This document shows positions 7,220 through 16,100 of a DNA stretch of 37,722 nt, piece by piece. The stretch's first letter is position 1, and the number at the start of each line of letters is the position of its first letter. Source of the DNA: Candidatus Levyibacteriota bacterium (GTDB lineage: Bacteria; Patescibacteriota; Microgenomatia; Levybacterales; UBA12049); NCBI GenBank assembly GCA_016204465.1, contig JACQKQ010000014.1:1-37722 (forward strand). The letters are read 5' to 3'. The position numbers and the translations under genes were made by a program. The notes below the pieces were generated by a model. It ran no database searches. It saw only the letters and a list, made by a program, of their open reading frames with translations, and was not told the DNA's origin.

Positions 7220-7281
7220 TTTTTTCGTTTCTTTTTCAATCACAGCACATGAACACGTATGATATTATTATATTAAGTTGT

Positions 7282-7413
7282 ATGATCAGTGTACAGGTTT
7301 ATTTACCAAAATATCTCCGTGATGCGCTCGATTGCATCGCCGCACGTGAGCGAAAATCAAGAACGCAGATTATTCGCGAGATGTTAACAAGTGAGATCAA
7401 AAAGAAACGATGA
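7282..7413 (+). CDS. Ribbon-helix-helix (CopG-type) protein
   Basis: The ORF track starts at 7213, but the family match begins at MISVQVYLPKYLRDALDC (ATG 7282), followed by ARERKSRTQIIREMLTSEI. This is the compact RHH fold: an N-terminal beta strand (ISVQVYLP) followed by two helices. At 43 residues it is a normal size for a CopG-like repressor or antitoxin. No toxin gene lies next to it; the following ORF does not look like a known toxin. It would bind DNA as a dimer. Confidence 0.6.
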   Translation: MISVQVYLPKYLRDALDCIAARERKSRTQIIREMLTSEIKKKR

Positions 7414-7487
7414 ATCTTTGGTTTTGACGAATCCTTTCGCAAGAACGGCTACACCGTCTTGGAATAAGCTGCCTTTAAGTAAAATGC

Positions 7488-7928
7488 ATGGAAACAACTG
7501 TTAATGAAGTTGGAAAACTTCCGCAATTTGTACCAGGCAGGGTGTTAAGAGAGACAAAGAATTTTCGTGTGGTTATGGATTGGAAGCCAGGCGAAGAAGA
7601 AAAGACTGGAGCAGAGAGGTTTTTTATTGAACCTAAAAATAAAGATGCAGAGTTTATGTTGCGGCTTGCTGCGTTAACGCACAATTTGAAAGATACGCAT
7701 TTCAACCAAAGGAAAGTTTTGGTCATGGGCGAAGAGAAAAAAACGTTTTGGGAGTTTGGCTGTCTAAGAGCGGATTTTAAGGCAGCCAATTTGCCAGTGC
7801 TGCTCAAAGGAAAAGTGGAGATACCAAAATCTACTAATGAAGATACAATTCCTTCTCCCGATAGGATGGAGGATTGTTTGGTGCTTCATCCACGCAGGTA
7901 CACGTTCAACGAACTGGTGAGAATTTAG
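7488..7928 (+). CDS. Hypothetical protein (146 aa)
   Basis: Family not recognised. The protein is soluble and charged with no membrane segment. Blocks include VLRETKNFRVVMDWKPGEEEK, FMLRLAALTHNLKDTHFNQR, EFGCLRADFKAANLPVLLKG and CLVLHPRRYTFNELVRI. The reading frame is clean and well spaced from its neighbours. It starts at ATG 7488 without a clear SD. It lies between the RHH gene and gap, with no operon evidence. Confidence 0.55.
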   Translation: METTVNEVGKLPQFVPGRVLRETKNFRVVMDWKPGEEEKTGAERFFIEPKNKDAEFMLRLAALTHNLKDTHFNQRKVLVMGEEKKTFWEFGCLRADFKAANLPVLLKGKVEIPKSTNEDTIPSPDRMEDCLVLHPRRYTFNELVRI

Positions 7929-8008
7929 CTTACCCTAAAGGGTCATAAACGCAAAAAGGGCACCATGTCGGTCATTTTTCTCTTCTATGGGGTTCTAAGT
8001 TTGTGGGC

Positions 8009-8037
8009 TTGTCAAGACTTTACCAACTCACTATTAT
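8009..8037 (+). promoter_or_regulatory. gap promoter, near-leaderless
   Basis: TTGTCA (8009-8014), a 17-nt spacer, then TATTAT (8032-8037). The ATG at 8047 is 9 nt past the -10 box, so the mRNA should have almost no 5' leader. No SD is present. Confidence 0.65.
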
Positions 8038-8046
8038 ATATAGTAT

Positions 8047-9105
8047 ATGGTGCGTTTGGCGATTAACGGCTATGGCAGAATAGGCAGAATTTCCCACAGG
8101 GTAATTCTTGAGCGGTTCAGCGACAAAGTTGAGGTTGCCGCCATCAACGCCGGTGAGTCTACAGACATCAAAGGCTGGATGTACCTTCTCAAATACGATA
8201 CCATGTATGGCCCGCTTTCGGGCCACACTATTTCCGCAAATCCTGCAGAGCCTGGAGCCTCCAACACCAAACACGGCTACATCGGCGATATTGTGGTTGA
8301 CGCAAAAGCAATTCCCGTTTTCTCGCAAAAAGATTCATTACAGTTGCCGTGGAAAGAGCTCAACATTGACGTTGTCATTGAAGCAACAGGCCACTTACGG
8401 ACAACAGACAAAGCAAAAGCGCACATCACAGCCGGCGCCAAGGCAGTGGTTATTTCTGCTCCCTCTAAAGATGATACAGCGACGTATGTTCTCTCTGTTA
8501 ACACCGACAAATACAAAGGCGAAGACATTATTAGCAATGCGTCGTGTACCACTAACTGCATTGCGCCGGTAGCAAAAATTATGGAAGAGTCGTTTGGCAT
8601 TGAAAAAGCCATGATGACAACGATTCATGGGTATACTTCAGATCAAAGATTGCAAGATGGAGGACACAAAGACTACCGGCGCGCTCGGGCAGCAGCACAA
8701 AACATTATCCCCACCTCAACCGGCGCAACTTTAGCTTCGGCCAAAACCCTCCCATCGCTTGCTAATAAATTTACTGGATTGGCAATTCGCGTGCCGGTTG
8801 CCACTGGGTCATTGTCGGACTTTACGTTTCTCGTAGCACGTAACACGTCAAAAGAGGAAGTAAATAATGTGTTCAAAAAAGCAGCATCGCTAAACGAATA
8901 CAAAGGAATTTTGGAGACAACAAATGACCCGATTGTATCTTCGGACATCATCGGCAACCCCCATTCGGCAATTGTTGATCTCTCGCTCACGCAAGTAGTC
9001 GGTGGCAATCTCGTCAAGATAATTGCGTGGTACGACAACGAATACGGCTACGCGAATCGCCTGGTTGAAGAAGCAATCATGGTTGGGAAGAAACGCTATG
9101 CGTGA
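8047..9105 (+). CDS. gap: Glyceraldehyde-3-phosphate dehydrogenase
   Basis: Oxidises glyceraldehyde-3-phosphate with NAD(P)+ and phosphate to 1,3-bisphosphoglycerate, the step before PGK. It shows the Rossmann start INGYGRIGRI, the active site SNASCTTNCIAP with catalytic Cys near residue 167, TTIHGYTSDQ, RRARAAAQNIIPTSTGA and the C-terminal WYDNEYGYANRL. Its 352 residues are slightly more than the usual 330-340. The gene ends in TGA, overlapped by the nadM start, so the two are probably co-translated. Confidence 0.96.
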   Translation: MVRLAINGYGRIGRISHRVILERFSDKVEVAAINAGESTDIKGWMYLLKYDTMYGPLSGHTISANPAEPGASNTKHGYIGDIVVDAKAIPVFSQKDSLQLPWKELNIDVVIEATGHLRTTDKAKAHITAGAKAVVISAPSKDDTATYVLSVNTDKYKGEDIISNASCTTNCIAPVAKIMEESFGIEKAMMTTIHGYTSDQRLQDGGHKDYRRARAAAQNIIPTSTGATLASAKTLPSLANKFTGLAIRVPVATGSLSDFTFLVARNTSKEEVNNVFKKAASLNEYKGILETTNDPIVSSDIIGNPHSAIVDLSLTQVVGGNLVKIIAWYDNEYGYANRLVEEAIMVGKKRYA

Positions 9106-9688
9106 AATAAAAAATAACGGTTACGAGATAGCGCCAACAGCCCCAAGAGAAAATTTTTTGCCACACCCAGCGCTGCAACTTGAAGATTTGGAAGCGTATT
9201 CAATGTTGGCGATTGCGGGAGTTAGCGAAAAACCATGGCAAGACGAGGGACTAAGAAGGTACGGCGTGGCGCTTGTTATTGGTAGATTTCAACCATTGCA
9301 TGCTGGACATATATATCTTTTTCACAGGGCGCTTGCACTTGCCGATACTATTATTATAGGCATAGGGAGCGCAAATGTCCAAAACGAAGATAACCCTTTT
9401 TCTGTTCAGGTACGTGAACTGCTTGTTCACAGGGCAATACAAAGAGAAGATATAGTCCCTCGTGTTGTGAATGTTGTCCCTCTTAATGATTGTTTTAATG
9501 ATGATGCGTGGTTAAAAGAAGCGATTGCTAGAACAGGAAAGGTTGATGCGGTGATTGGCAATAACGAGTGGGTAAACGGCATTTTTGTGGGATATGGCAT
9601 TCCGGCTATCGAAGTGCCGCTTTTTAACCGCGATAGATTTGAAGGCCGCAAAATCCGCCAACAACTTCGACAACAAAGAAAATTGTAA
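9098..9688 (+). CDS. nadM: Nicotinamide-nucleotide adenylyltransferase, archaeal NadM type
   Basis: Joins NMN and ATP to make NAD+. The core has VIGRFQPLHAGHIYLFHRAL (the HxGH nucleotidyltransferase site), GIGSANVQNEDNPFS, the VDAVIGNNEWVNGIF strand, and a C-terminal RDRFEGRKIRQQL, which equals the (S/T)xxR-like end of NadM. About 55 extra residues precede the core. The ORF track starts at 9023, but ATG 9098 overlaps the gap stop by 8 nt (ATGCGTGA) and is the sensible coupled start. Its pairing with gap links NAD synthesis to the main NAD-using step of glycolysis. Confidence 0.85.
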   Translation: MREIKNNGYEIAPTAPRENFLPHPALQLEDLEAYSMLAIAGVSEKPWQDEGLRRYGVALVIGRFQPLHAGHIYLFHRALALADTIIIGIGSANVQNEDNPFSVQVRELLVHRAIQREDIVPRVVNVVPLNDCFNDDAWLKEAIARTGKVDAVIGNNEWVNGIFVGYGIPAIEVPLFNRDRFEGRKIRQQLRQQRKL

Positions 9689-9694
9689 CCCCTC

Positions 9695-9723
9695 TTGACA
9701 GTACGTACGGAAAAGCGTACGAT
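9695..9723 (+). promoter_or_regulatory. Promoter of the Phd/RelE-type toxin-antitoxin operon
   Basis: TTGACA (9695-9700), 17-nt spacer, TACGAT (9718-9723). The spacer contains GTACGTAC and is followed by AGCGTAC, so overlapping GTAC palindromes may be an antitoxin operator. The ATG at 9734 is 10 nt downstream. Confidence 0.65.
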
Positions 9724-9733
9724 AAGTTGTACT

Positions 9734-10054
9734 ATGACAACAATCTCTGCTACTATGGCAAGAACAAAATTATATGATCTCATCGATGAGGTTTCTGCCT
9801 CGGGCAAGCGCGTGGGAATTACCAAAAAAGGGGAAGCGAAAGTTGTGTTAATAAGTCAAGAAGACTTGAATTCTTTAGAAGCAACACTTGATATTATGTC
9901 GGACACAGAACTTATGGAGTCTATTCGGAGGGGCGATGAGGACATTAAAGCGGGCAGGGTGCATGATTGGGAAGATGTTAAGAAGGAGCTTGGAATACAT
10001 GTTCCAACTAAAATTATCAAATCACGCAAAAAAAGATCTCAAAAAGCTAGATAA
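9734..10054 (+). CDS. Antitoxin, Phd/YefM-like
   Basis: The ORF track begins at TTG 9695 inside the -35 box, which is impossible; the start is ATG 9734 or the in-frame ATG 9755 (MARTKL). The domain reads LYDLIDEVSASGKRVGITKK then GEAKVVLISQEDLNSLEATL, a Phd/YefM fold. The tail has IRRGDEDIKAGRVHDWEDVKK, typical of the toxin-binding part of antitoxins. It overlaps the toxin gene by 56 nt and would repress its own promoter and neutralise the toxin. Confidence 0.8.
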   Translation: MTTISATMARTKLYDLIDEVSASGKRVGITKKGEAKVVLISQEDLNSLEATLDIMSDTELMESIRRGDEDIKAGRVHDWEDVKKELGIHVPTKIIKSRKKRSQKAR

Positions 10055-10253
10055 AAAGTTTATCTTTAAAGTATCTGCTAGTTTAGAGTTACTTAAAACC
10101 AATCCTTTTCTTGGCCAGAAAATGACTGGCGATTTTCAAGGTTCATATAGAATTAAAATTCCTCCAATTAGGATTGTTTACGAAGTAGATTTTGCCAATA
10201 AAATAATATTGATTAGGGCAGTTTGGGATAGACAGGGAGTCTATAGAGGATAA
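9999..10253 (+). CDS. RelE/ParE-superfamily toxin
   Basis: The start is ATG 9999, preceded by AAGGAG (9983-9988), 10 nt away; the ORF-track start at 9888 is inside the antitoxin. The product begins MFQLKLSNHAKKDLKKLDKK and later has GSYRIKIPPIRIVYEVDF and IILIRAVWDRQGVYRG, the RelE pattern of a basic N-terminal helix pair and a YRIR..RIVYE strand. At 84 residues it is a normal RelE size. By family it would be a ribosome-dependent mRNA interferase or a gyrase poison; which one cannot be read. Confidence 0.8.
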   Translation: MFQLKLSNHAKKDLKKLDKKFIFKVSASLELLKTNPFLGQKMTGDFQGSYRIKIPPIRIVYEVDFANKIILIRAVWDRQGVYRG

Positions 10254-10324
10254 TATGTGTTTACATCTCTCCGACGGCCACAGATCAACAGCGTACAGAT
10301 GAATTTACTTTGATCTTTCGAAAC

Positions 10325-10347
10325 ATCAAAACACATTCAGTTTTGAT
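10325..10347 (-). terminator. Hairpin downstream of the small minus-strand membrane gene
   Basis: ATCAAAAC and GTTTTGAT form a perfect 8-bp stem with a 7-nt loop (10325-10347), 6 nt after the stop at 10353. It lacks a strong U run and is AT-rich. Confidence 0.4.
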
Positions 10348-10352
10348 TGTTA

Positions 10353-10560
10353 TTACTTCCTAAAGTACATGTTGAGAGCGCGTATCGCCTCTTCCATGTC
10401 TTCTTTTTTTATGACAAACGTAGTTTCGGTAGGTACGGCACTCCCTTTAAGGGGATTCTTACTAAACGGCGCGGCTCTATCTACTATTTTTTTAAATCGC
10501 TATACCCACCAGAATGACAAAAACAATTATTGCAACTAAAAACCATCCAACAGGTTCCAT
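10353..10560 (-). pseudogene. Small single-pass membrane protein, frameshifted
   Basis: GGAGGT lies 8 nt before ATG (10560-10558). The ORF MEPVGWFLVAIIVFVILVGI ends AI at TAA 10492 after 22 residues. One base along, another frame continues IVDRAAPFSKNPLKGSAV and then TFVIKKEDMEEAIRALNMYF up to TAA 10353, with no start codon of its own. Removing one T from GATTTAAAAAAATAG joins the frames into one protein of about 68 residues: one membrane helix and a cytosolic tail. It may be a frameshift mutation, a sequencing error, or a slippage event at the A-run. The 22-residue peptide alone could also be made. Confidence 0.55.
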
Positions 10561-10677
10561 ATAATCCACCTCCGTGAACGAAATGCCTTTGAAACAATTC
10601 GCTTTGCCACCCTATTGGGGATAGCACGTTTTATCGTAAGATACAAGTAAAAGATTCCATTTTTACGCAAAATCCGC

Positions 10678-10683
10678 TACAAT
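10678..10683 (+). promoter_or_regulatory. -10 box for the asparaginase gene
   Basis: TACAAT ends 8 nt before the GTG start at 10692, again suggesting a leaderless transcript. The -35 region is not convincing. Confidence 0.45.
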
Positions 10684-10691
10684 CGGGACAG

Positions 10692-11195
10692 GTGAAAAAT
10701 CAACAGAGAGACAAAATTCATATTATTATTACCGGCGGGACGATTGATTCGGTGTGGAATGGCGCGCAGGACACGGTGGTTGTTGCAAATCACTCAATCC
10801 TTCCAGAATATTTTGGCGAGCTTGGGCGGAATTTGAAGTTCTATGAACAAATATCGTTTACCGAAATCTGCATGAAAGATAGCCGGGCGATTACAGAAGA
10901 AGACCGGAAAAATGTTCTTAAAGCCGTAGAAAAAAGCGACGCGACAAAGATTATTGTCACACACGGCACGTACACCATGCCAGACACTGCCCGCTTTCTC
11001 AAAGACAACCTCAAAAGAGCCGACCAAGCAATTGCGCTCACCGGCTCCATGGTGCCGATTAAAGGCTTTGATTTTTCCGACGGGCCGTTTAATTTAGGCT
11101 ACGCGATCGCACAGGTGCAAAAGTTGCCGCCAGGAGTATACGTGTGCATGAATGCGCGAGTGTTTACGCCAGACGAAGTTGCAAAAAACATTTAG
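10692..11195 (+). CDS. L-asparaginase N-terminal-domain protein (single domain)
   Basis: Starts at GTG. It has the nucleophile motif IIITGGTIDSVW, a KDSRAITEEDR segment, the second catalytic motif IIVTHGTYTM (usually HGTDTM), and LTGSMVPIKGFDFSDG. Full-size asparaginases have about 320-340 residues with a C-terminal domain; this ends at residue 167. Single-domain forms are known in CPR and archaea, so it may be complete, but substrate specificity is uncertain. It precedes the CMP kinase by 41 nt. Confidence 0.75.
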   Translation: MKNQQRDKIHIIITGGTIDSVWNGAQDTVVVANHSILPEYFGELGRNLKFYEQISFTEICMKDSRAITEEDRKNVLKAVEKSDATKIIVTHGTYTMPDTARFLKDNLKRADQAIALTGSMVPIKGFDFSDGPFNLGYAIAQVQKLPPGVYVCMNARVFTPDEVAKNI

Positions 11196-11236
11196 TGAGG
11201 GAAAATTCTATTCGGTCTTTAAAGACGAGCAGTAAT

Positions 11237-11821
11237 ATGCAACCGATTGATTTGTCACATATTCGAAACATAACCGTGTCGGGGAGGATTGGCAGTGGGG
11301 CAACGACGCTGGCGACAAAGCTTGCCGAGAAACTTGGCTGGGATGTGTTGGATGGCGGAAAGCTCATGCGGCAAGTCAATAAAGACCTTGGATTTAGTAT
11401 TATTGACGCAAGTAAACGGCCAGACCGTTTCGATCTAGAATACGAAGAACGAGTAAAAAAAATGCTCCGTGAAGAGTCACACCACATTATCCAAAGCCAC
11501 CTTGCGGGATTTGACGCGCAAGGTATGCCGGGGGTGTTTAAAATTCTAATTCTCTGCGAAGACAATCAAGGCAATGATAGAATAGACATTCGTATAGATA
11601 GACTTGTAAACAGAGATCAAATTTCTGTGGAGAAAGCAAAGCACGAGGTGCAAGAACGAGAGCGCCAGCACTTGGCAAAATTCAGAAGACTGTATGCAAA
11701 TAACGATCAAAACTGGGTCTACTGGGACAAGAAATATTACGATTTGGTTATCAATACCTACTCACACAACAAGGAAGAAACACTTACAATTGGCCTCCAG
11801 GCACTTGGCGTTTCCAAATAG
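11237..11821 (+). CDS. cmk: Cytidylate kinase-like (d)CMP kinase
   Basis: The ORF-track start 11144 lies inside the asparaginase gene; ATG 11237 fits the family. A P-loop ITVSGRIGSGATTLATKLAE is followed by KLGWDVLDGGKLMRQVNKDL, which matches archaeal-type Cmk (ISG..GSG.TT.A..LAE.LG....S.G..FR). Further blocks are LVNRDQISVEKAKHEVQERE (lid-like region) and YDLVINTYSH near the end. It would phosphorylate CMP/dCMP with ATP. About 194 residues is normal. Confidence 0.8.
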   Translation: MQPIDLSHIRNITVSGRIGSGATTLATKLAEKLGWDVLDGGKLMRQVNKDLGFSIIDASKRPDRFDLEYEERVKKMLREESHHIIQSHLAGFDAQGMPGVFKILILCEDNQGNDRIDIRIDRLVNRDQISVEKAKHEVQERERQHLAKFRRLYANNDQNWVYWDKKYYDLVINTYSHNKEETLTIGLQALGVSK

Positions 11822-11850
11822 TTGCAAAACCAATCGCAGTGTGGTATCTT
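11822..11850 (+). promoter_or_regulatory. Promoter of the DUF5667 gene
   Basis: TTGCAA (11822-11827), exactly 17 nt, TATCTT (11845-11850). The ATG is at 11881, leaving a leader of about 24 nt without an SD. Confidence 0.5.
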
Positions 11851-11880
11851 CGCATCACAAACAAACACACCTAATCTACC

Positions 11881-12426
11881 ATGCAAACATATTTCCTGCT
11901 TGTCGCATTTTTGCTCTTCGCCCTTTTTCCTCTTCAAATCCGTGCGCAAGAGGAGGTTGACGAAGATGCAACCGTTTCAGCAGAGGTAGTTACCCCAACG
12001 CCTAAGGTAGAGTACCAATTGCCATATCCCGGGCTTTTGCCCGGCAGCCCTTTCTACGTTCTTAAAACTATCAGAGATCGCATTGTTTCGTTTCTGATTG
12101 CCGACCCGCTTAAAAAAGCAGAGTTTAATCTTTTACAGGCGGATAAAAGACTAAGCACCGGTATTATGCTTGTGAAACAAAAAAAAGAGGCACTCGCTGA
12201 ATCAACAATTTCCAAAGGAATAAACTACTTTGAAGAGGGAATAGGACAGCTTGATGAGGCACGAAAGCAGGGAATTAATACTGACGCTCTCGCTTTTCGT
12301 TATCAGCAAGCCGCAGCAAAACACATTGAGGTGTTGCAGGGTTTTTCGCAGTTAGTTGCAAAAGAGCACCAGCCCCTCTTTTTAACGCTGATAAAGCGAA
12401 TGGATACCTTGCGAAGCAGGCTGTAA
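11881..12426 (+). CDS. Secreted DUF5667-like protein
   Basis: An N-terminal signal peptide (FLLVAFLLFALFPLQIRAQ, residues about 5-22) is followed by an acidic/Thr-Pro linker and then YPGLLPGSPFYVLKTIRDRI, the DUF5667 opening. The rest is a helical bundle (LLQADKRLSTGIMLVKQKKE, GINYFEEGIGQLDEARKQG) of 181 residues in total. The family is common in CPR and has no known function. It would act outside the membrane. Confidence 0.7.
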   Translation: MQTYFLLVAFLLFALFPLQIRAQEEVDEDATVSAEVVTPTPKVEYQLPYPGLLPGSPFYVLKTIRDRIVSFLIADPLKKAEFNLLQADKRLSTGIMLVKQKKEALAESTISKGINYFEEGIGQLDEARKQGINTDALAFRYQQAAAKHIEVLQGFSQLVAKEHQPLFLTLIKRMDTLRSRL

Positions 12427-12549
12427 GTGTAAGGATAAACGACTATTTTTTTTACCCGCCGCATATTGCGCAAAGAGCAATTTTTCTGCCCCAAAAACAT
12501 TTTGAAGCTAGAAACATACCTTGAGCATTTCTGATATAGATATTGCTAG

Positions 12550-12578
12550 TTGACGCAGCTTATTTAGTGCCATATTAT
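12550..12578 (+). promoter_or_regulatory. nrdR promoter
   Basis: TTGACG (12550-12555), 17-nt spacer, TATTAT (12573-12578). The leader of about 95 nt includes AT-rich AAAGTTCAAAGTGAAAAG-type filler (12617-12665). A gap from 12427 to 12678 holds nothing else that I can support. Confidence 0.6.
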
Positions 12579-12678
12579 CGTTTGTGACACTAATTGTAGG
12601 GTTCCTTAACAAATTAAAAGTTCAAAGTGAAAAGTTAAAAATTAATTTTGCATTTTGAATGTTGCATCTTAAATTTAT

Positions 12679-13128
12679 ATGCGGTGTCCGTACTGCGAAA
12701 ATACAAAAACAGAGGTAGTTGAAACGCGAGACAGCGACGATTTAGAAACGATTCGACGACGACGAGCGTGCATTGGGTGCGGCAAGCGGTTCACAACGTA
12801 TGAGCGGGTCGAAAATATTAATTTAGTTGTTATTAAAAAAGATAGCAAGCGGCAGCAGTTTGACAGAATTAAACTACGAAACGGCATTATTAGAGCCTGC
12901 GAAAAGACGGCGGTTGGGATTGATAATATAGAAAGAATTGTTGGGGAAGTAGAGCGAGAACTAAGAGTCGCAGATTCAGTAGAAGTGGAGAGCAAGAAGA
13001 TTGGACAAATGGTTGCAACGAGGCTCAAAAAGATTGATAAGGTGGCGTATATTCGATTTTCGAGTGTGTTTAAGCGGTTTTTGGATGTAGAAGATTTCGA
13101 AAAAGAGGTAAAGCGGCTCATAGAATAA
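12679..13128 (+). CDS. nrdR: Transcriptional repressor NrdR
   Basis: Residues 1-46 are the zinc ribbon: MRCPYCENTKTEVVETRDSD with CIGCGKRFTTYER (Cys3, Cys6, Cys31, Cys34). Residues 47-140 are the ATP-cone: VVIKKDSKRQQFDRIKLRNG, a central helical part, and VAYIRFSSVFKRFLDVEDF. Its 149 residues are the standard length. NrdR senses dATP/ATP and represses ribonucleotide reductase genes; nrdJ follows 69 nt downstream. A clear tandem NrdR box could not be confirmed by eye. Confidence 0.95.
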   Translation: MRCPYCENTKTEVVETRDSDDLETIRRRRACIGCGKRFTTYERVENINLVVIKKDSKRQQFDRIKLRNGIIRACEKTAVGIDNIERIVGEVERELRVADSVEVESKKIGQMVATRLKKIDKVAYIRFSSVFKRFLDVEDFEKEVKRLIE

Positions 13129-13197
13129 ATTTTACATTTTTCTTGAACAACGCATGTAGCGATCTTAACAAAAAAGATATTAAGTAAAGGAGCATTT

Positions 13198-16100
13198 ATG
13201 AAATTAGACGGTATTAGGCAAAAAGTATTTATAGATAGGTATTCCTTAAAAGACAAGGAGGGTAATCCTACAGAAAAGACACCAAATGAAATGTGGCTAA
13301 GGGTTTCCCATGGTATAGCAAAGCAGGAAAAACCAAAGAACCGTAAAAAGTGGGAGAAACGATTTTATGATGTGATGGCTGACTTTAAGTTTGTTCCTGG
13401 CGGCAGGATACTTTCGGGCGCTGGCACAGGGTATCAGGTTACCTACTACAACTGTTTTGTCATTCCTTCCCCCAAGGACTCGCGGGAAGGAATTCTAGAA
13501 TCACTTAAGCAGTTGGTGGAGATTCAATCCCGATCAGGCGGGGTTGGGCTTAACCTCTCGTCGCTTCGCCCACGAGGGGCACGAGTCAGGAAGGTTAACG
13601 GTACTTCCTCGGGGCCTGTCACGTGGGCAGGGCTTTTCTCCTACGCGACACACGACGTTGTACAGCAGGGCGGGACAAGGCGAGGCGCAACCATGCTTAT
13701 GCTGTGGGATTGGCATCCGGATGTTGAAGAGTTTATCACTGTTAAGCAAGATCTTTCCAAAATAAACGGCGCAAATCTCTCCGTTTGTATTTCTGACGCA
13801 TTCATGGAGGCAGTAAAAAAAGATAAGGACTGGGATTTGGTGTATCCTGATTTAGACGACCCACGCTACGACACGCACTGGAACGGCGAGATTGACGAGT
13901 GGAAAAAGCTTGGCGGCCGCGTTAAGGTGCACAAAACAGTGAAAGCGCGCTTTCTGTGGGATATTATCTGCACTGCAGCATGGCGCTCTGCCGAGCCGGG
14001 GCTGCACTTTTTAGAGCGCTCCAATAAACGCAGTAACACATTTTGGTTTGAGAAGCTAATCGCAACCAATCCCTGTGTTACAGGAGATACGTTGGTGGCA
14101 ACAGCGAATGGATGGAAACGCGCTGATGAAGTTACAGTAGGTGATCGAGTAGGTACTGTGCTAGGAAGCGGTGTAGTAGACGAGGTTGAAGTATACGAAA
14201 AACGTCCGGTTTTTCGCGTCAAGCTTTCTGACGGCGCAGAGCTTCGGGTAACTGCAGCACATCAGTTTCATGCTATTAAGCATGCTAATCGAGCAAAAAA
14301 TTCTGCAAATAAACGATTTTCAGAACTTGCCCTTGCAGAGCTTGAGAGTGGAGATCTCGTACGTATCGCCAAAGCGCCAATGCCACAGAATCCTGTTTCT
14401 GATTTACCAAGTGGCTGGAGTAATAAAGAGTATGGGTTCTTTCTTGGCATGTTGTTAGGGGATGGATGCATTAGCCCCAAAACACTCAATCGAAATGTGG
14501 TGAAAGTTGCGGTGAACACCAACGAAACCGAGTGGAATGCCTTAGTAAGAACTACTTTAGAAAAAACAGGTGTCGTTAGGCTTGACGCTTCAGCTGGAGG
14601 ATACTCTGCTAATTTCACTGCGCAATCAGCACATGGCGCGGCGCTTTTGGTAAGGCAATCATTGCTGACGCCAGCGTATTCCTTTGAGAAGAAAATTCCT
14701 CTTGAGTATCAAAATTCAAATAAAGAATTTCTGGCAGGACTTTTAGATGGATTGTTCAGCACAGATGGTAATATTGATCTTAGCAGTAACCATCCTTTCT
14801 TGCGATTTAAGACAACGAGTAAGAGACTTGCTTTGGATATTAGAAGAATTCTTCTCTGTTTTGGTATACACGGTCGGATTGCAACAATTAAGAAGGTCGC
14901 AAATGGAAATATTAACGGCCGTGTTATCGTTTCGAAGCATCAGCAGTATGAAGTAATTATTTCTGGTGCTGGCATGAAAGTTTTTGCAGAGCAGATTGGG
15001 CTTTCTCATCCAGATAAACAAAAGAGGCTGCAAATTGCCCAGCAAGAATTCGCGCTTACCGGCAACACGTGGCTTGCTCGGATTGTTTCAATCGAATCTG
15101 ATGGAATAGAAACAGTGTATGATTTGCACGAGCCAGCTTCAGACACCTGGATTACGGAAGGCGTTGTTTCTCGTGGGTGTGGCGAGCAACCCCTCGGGGC
15201 TTGGGCGGTTTGCAATTTAGGGGCGATGAACTTGGCCGCATACGTAAAAAGCGAGCAGTTTGATTTCGAAAGTTTTGGCCGCGATGTTCGCACAGCCATT
15301 CGCTTTTTGGACAACGTTATTGACGACACGTACTATTTTTTTGACGAGAACGAAAAATGCGCTAAAGATATTCGCCGCACAGGTCTTGGCATTATGGGCA
15401 TTGCCGATGCGCTCATTAAAATGAAATTGCGTTACGGCTCCGAGGAGTCGCTGCCGGTTGTCATAAAGATTTTTGCAACCCTTCGGGATAATGCTTATGA
15501 AGCATCTTCGGATTTAGCCAAAGAAAAGGGATCATTCCCCAAGTTCAACAAAAAAAAGTATTTGCAAGGCTACCACATTCAAAACTTACCAAAATCAATT
15601 CGAACAAAGATTACAAAACAGGGTATTCGAAACGCAGTCCTACTTACTATTGCGCCAACTGGTACAACCAGTCTCTTGTCCGGTGTATCATCGGGCATTG
15701 AGCCAGTCTATGAATTCACGTTTATTCGCCGCGATCGAACCGGCGAGCACATCTTAAACCACCCGTTGTTGGAAGCGTGGAAGAAGGATCACCTAAACGA
15801 AGAAAAGCCAGACTATTTTGTCTCGGCAAATGATTTAACGCCTTTAGAGCACACAACGGTTCAGGCAATTGCCCAAGAGTATATTGACTCGTCCATTTCA
15901 AAAACTGTCAACGCGCCAAACTCGCACACTGTTGAAGATGTAAAGGTGCTCTATATGGCAGCATACGATATGGGACTTAAAGGCATTACCTATATGCGGG
16001 ATGGTTCTCGTGCTGGCGTGCTGACACGGGTTGAAGAGAAAAAGCAAGAAAAGACGGTTCAGAAGCCTTTGGTGTTTGGCGAGCCGGTGATTCCGCGGCC

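Noticed and set aside
12580-12610. NrdR boxes upstream of nrdR (GACACTAATTGTAGG)
   Set aside because: Only one weak half-match; no second box at the expected spacing could be seen.
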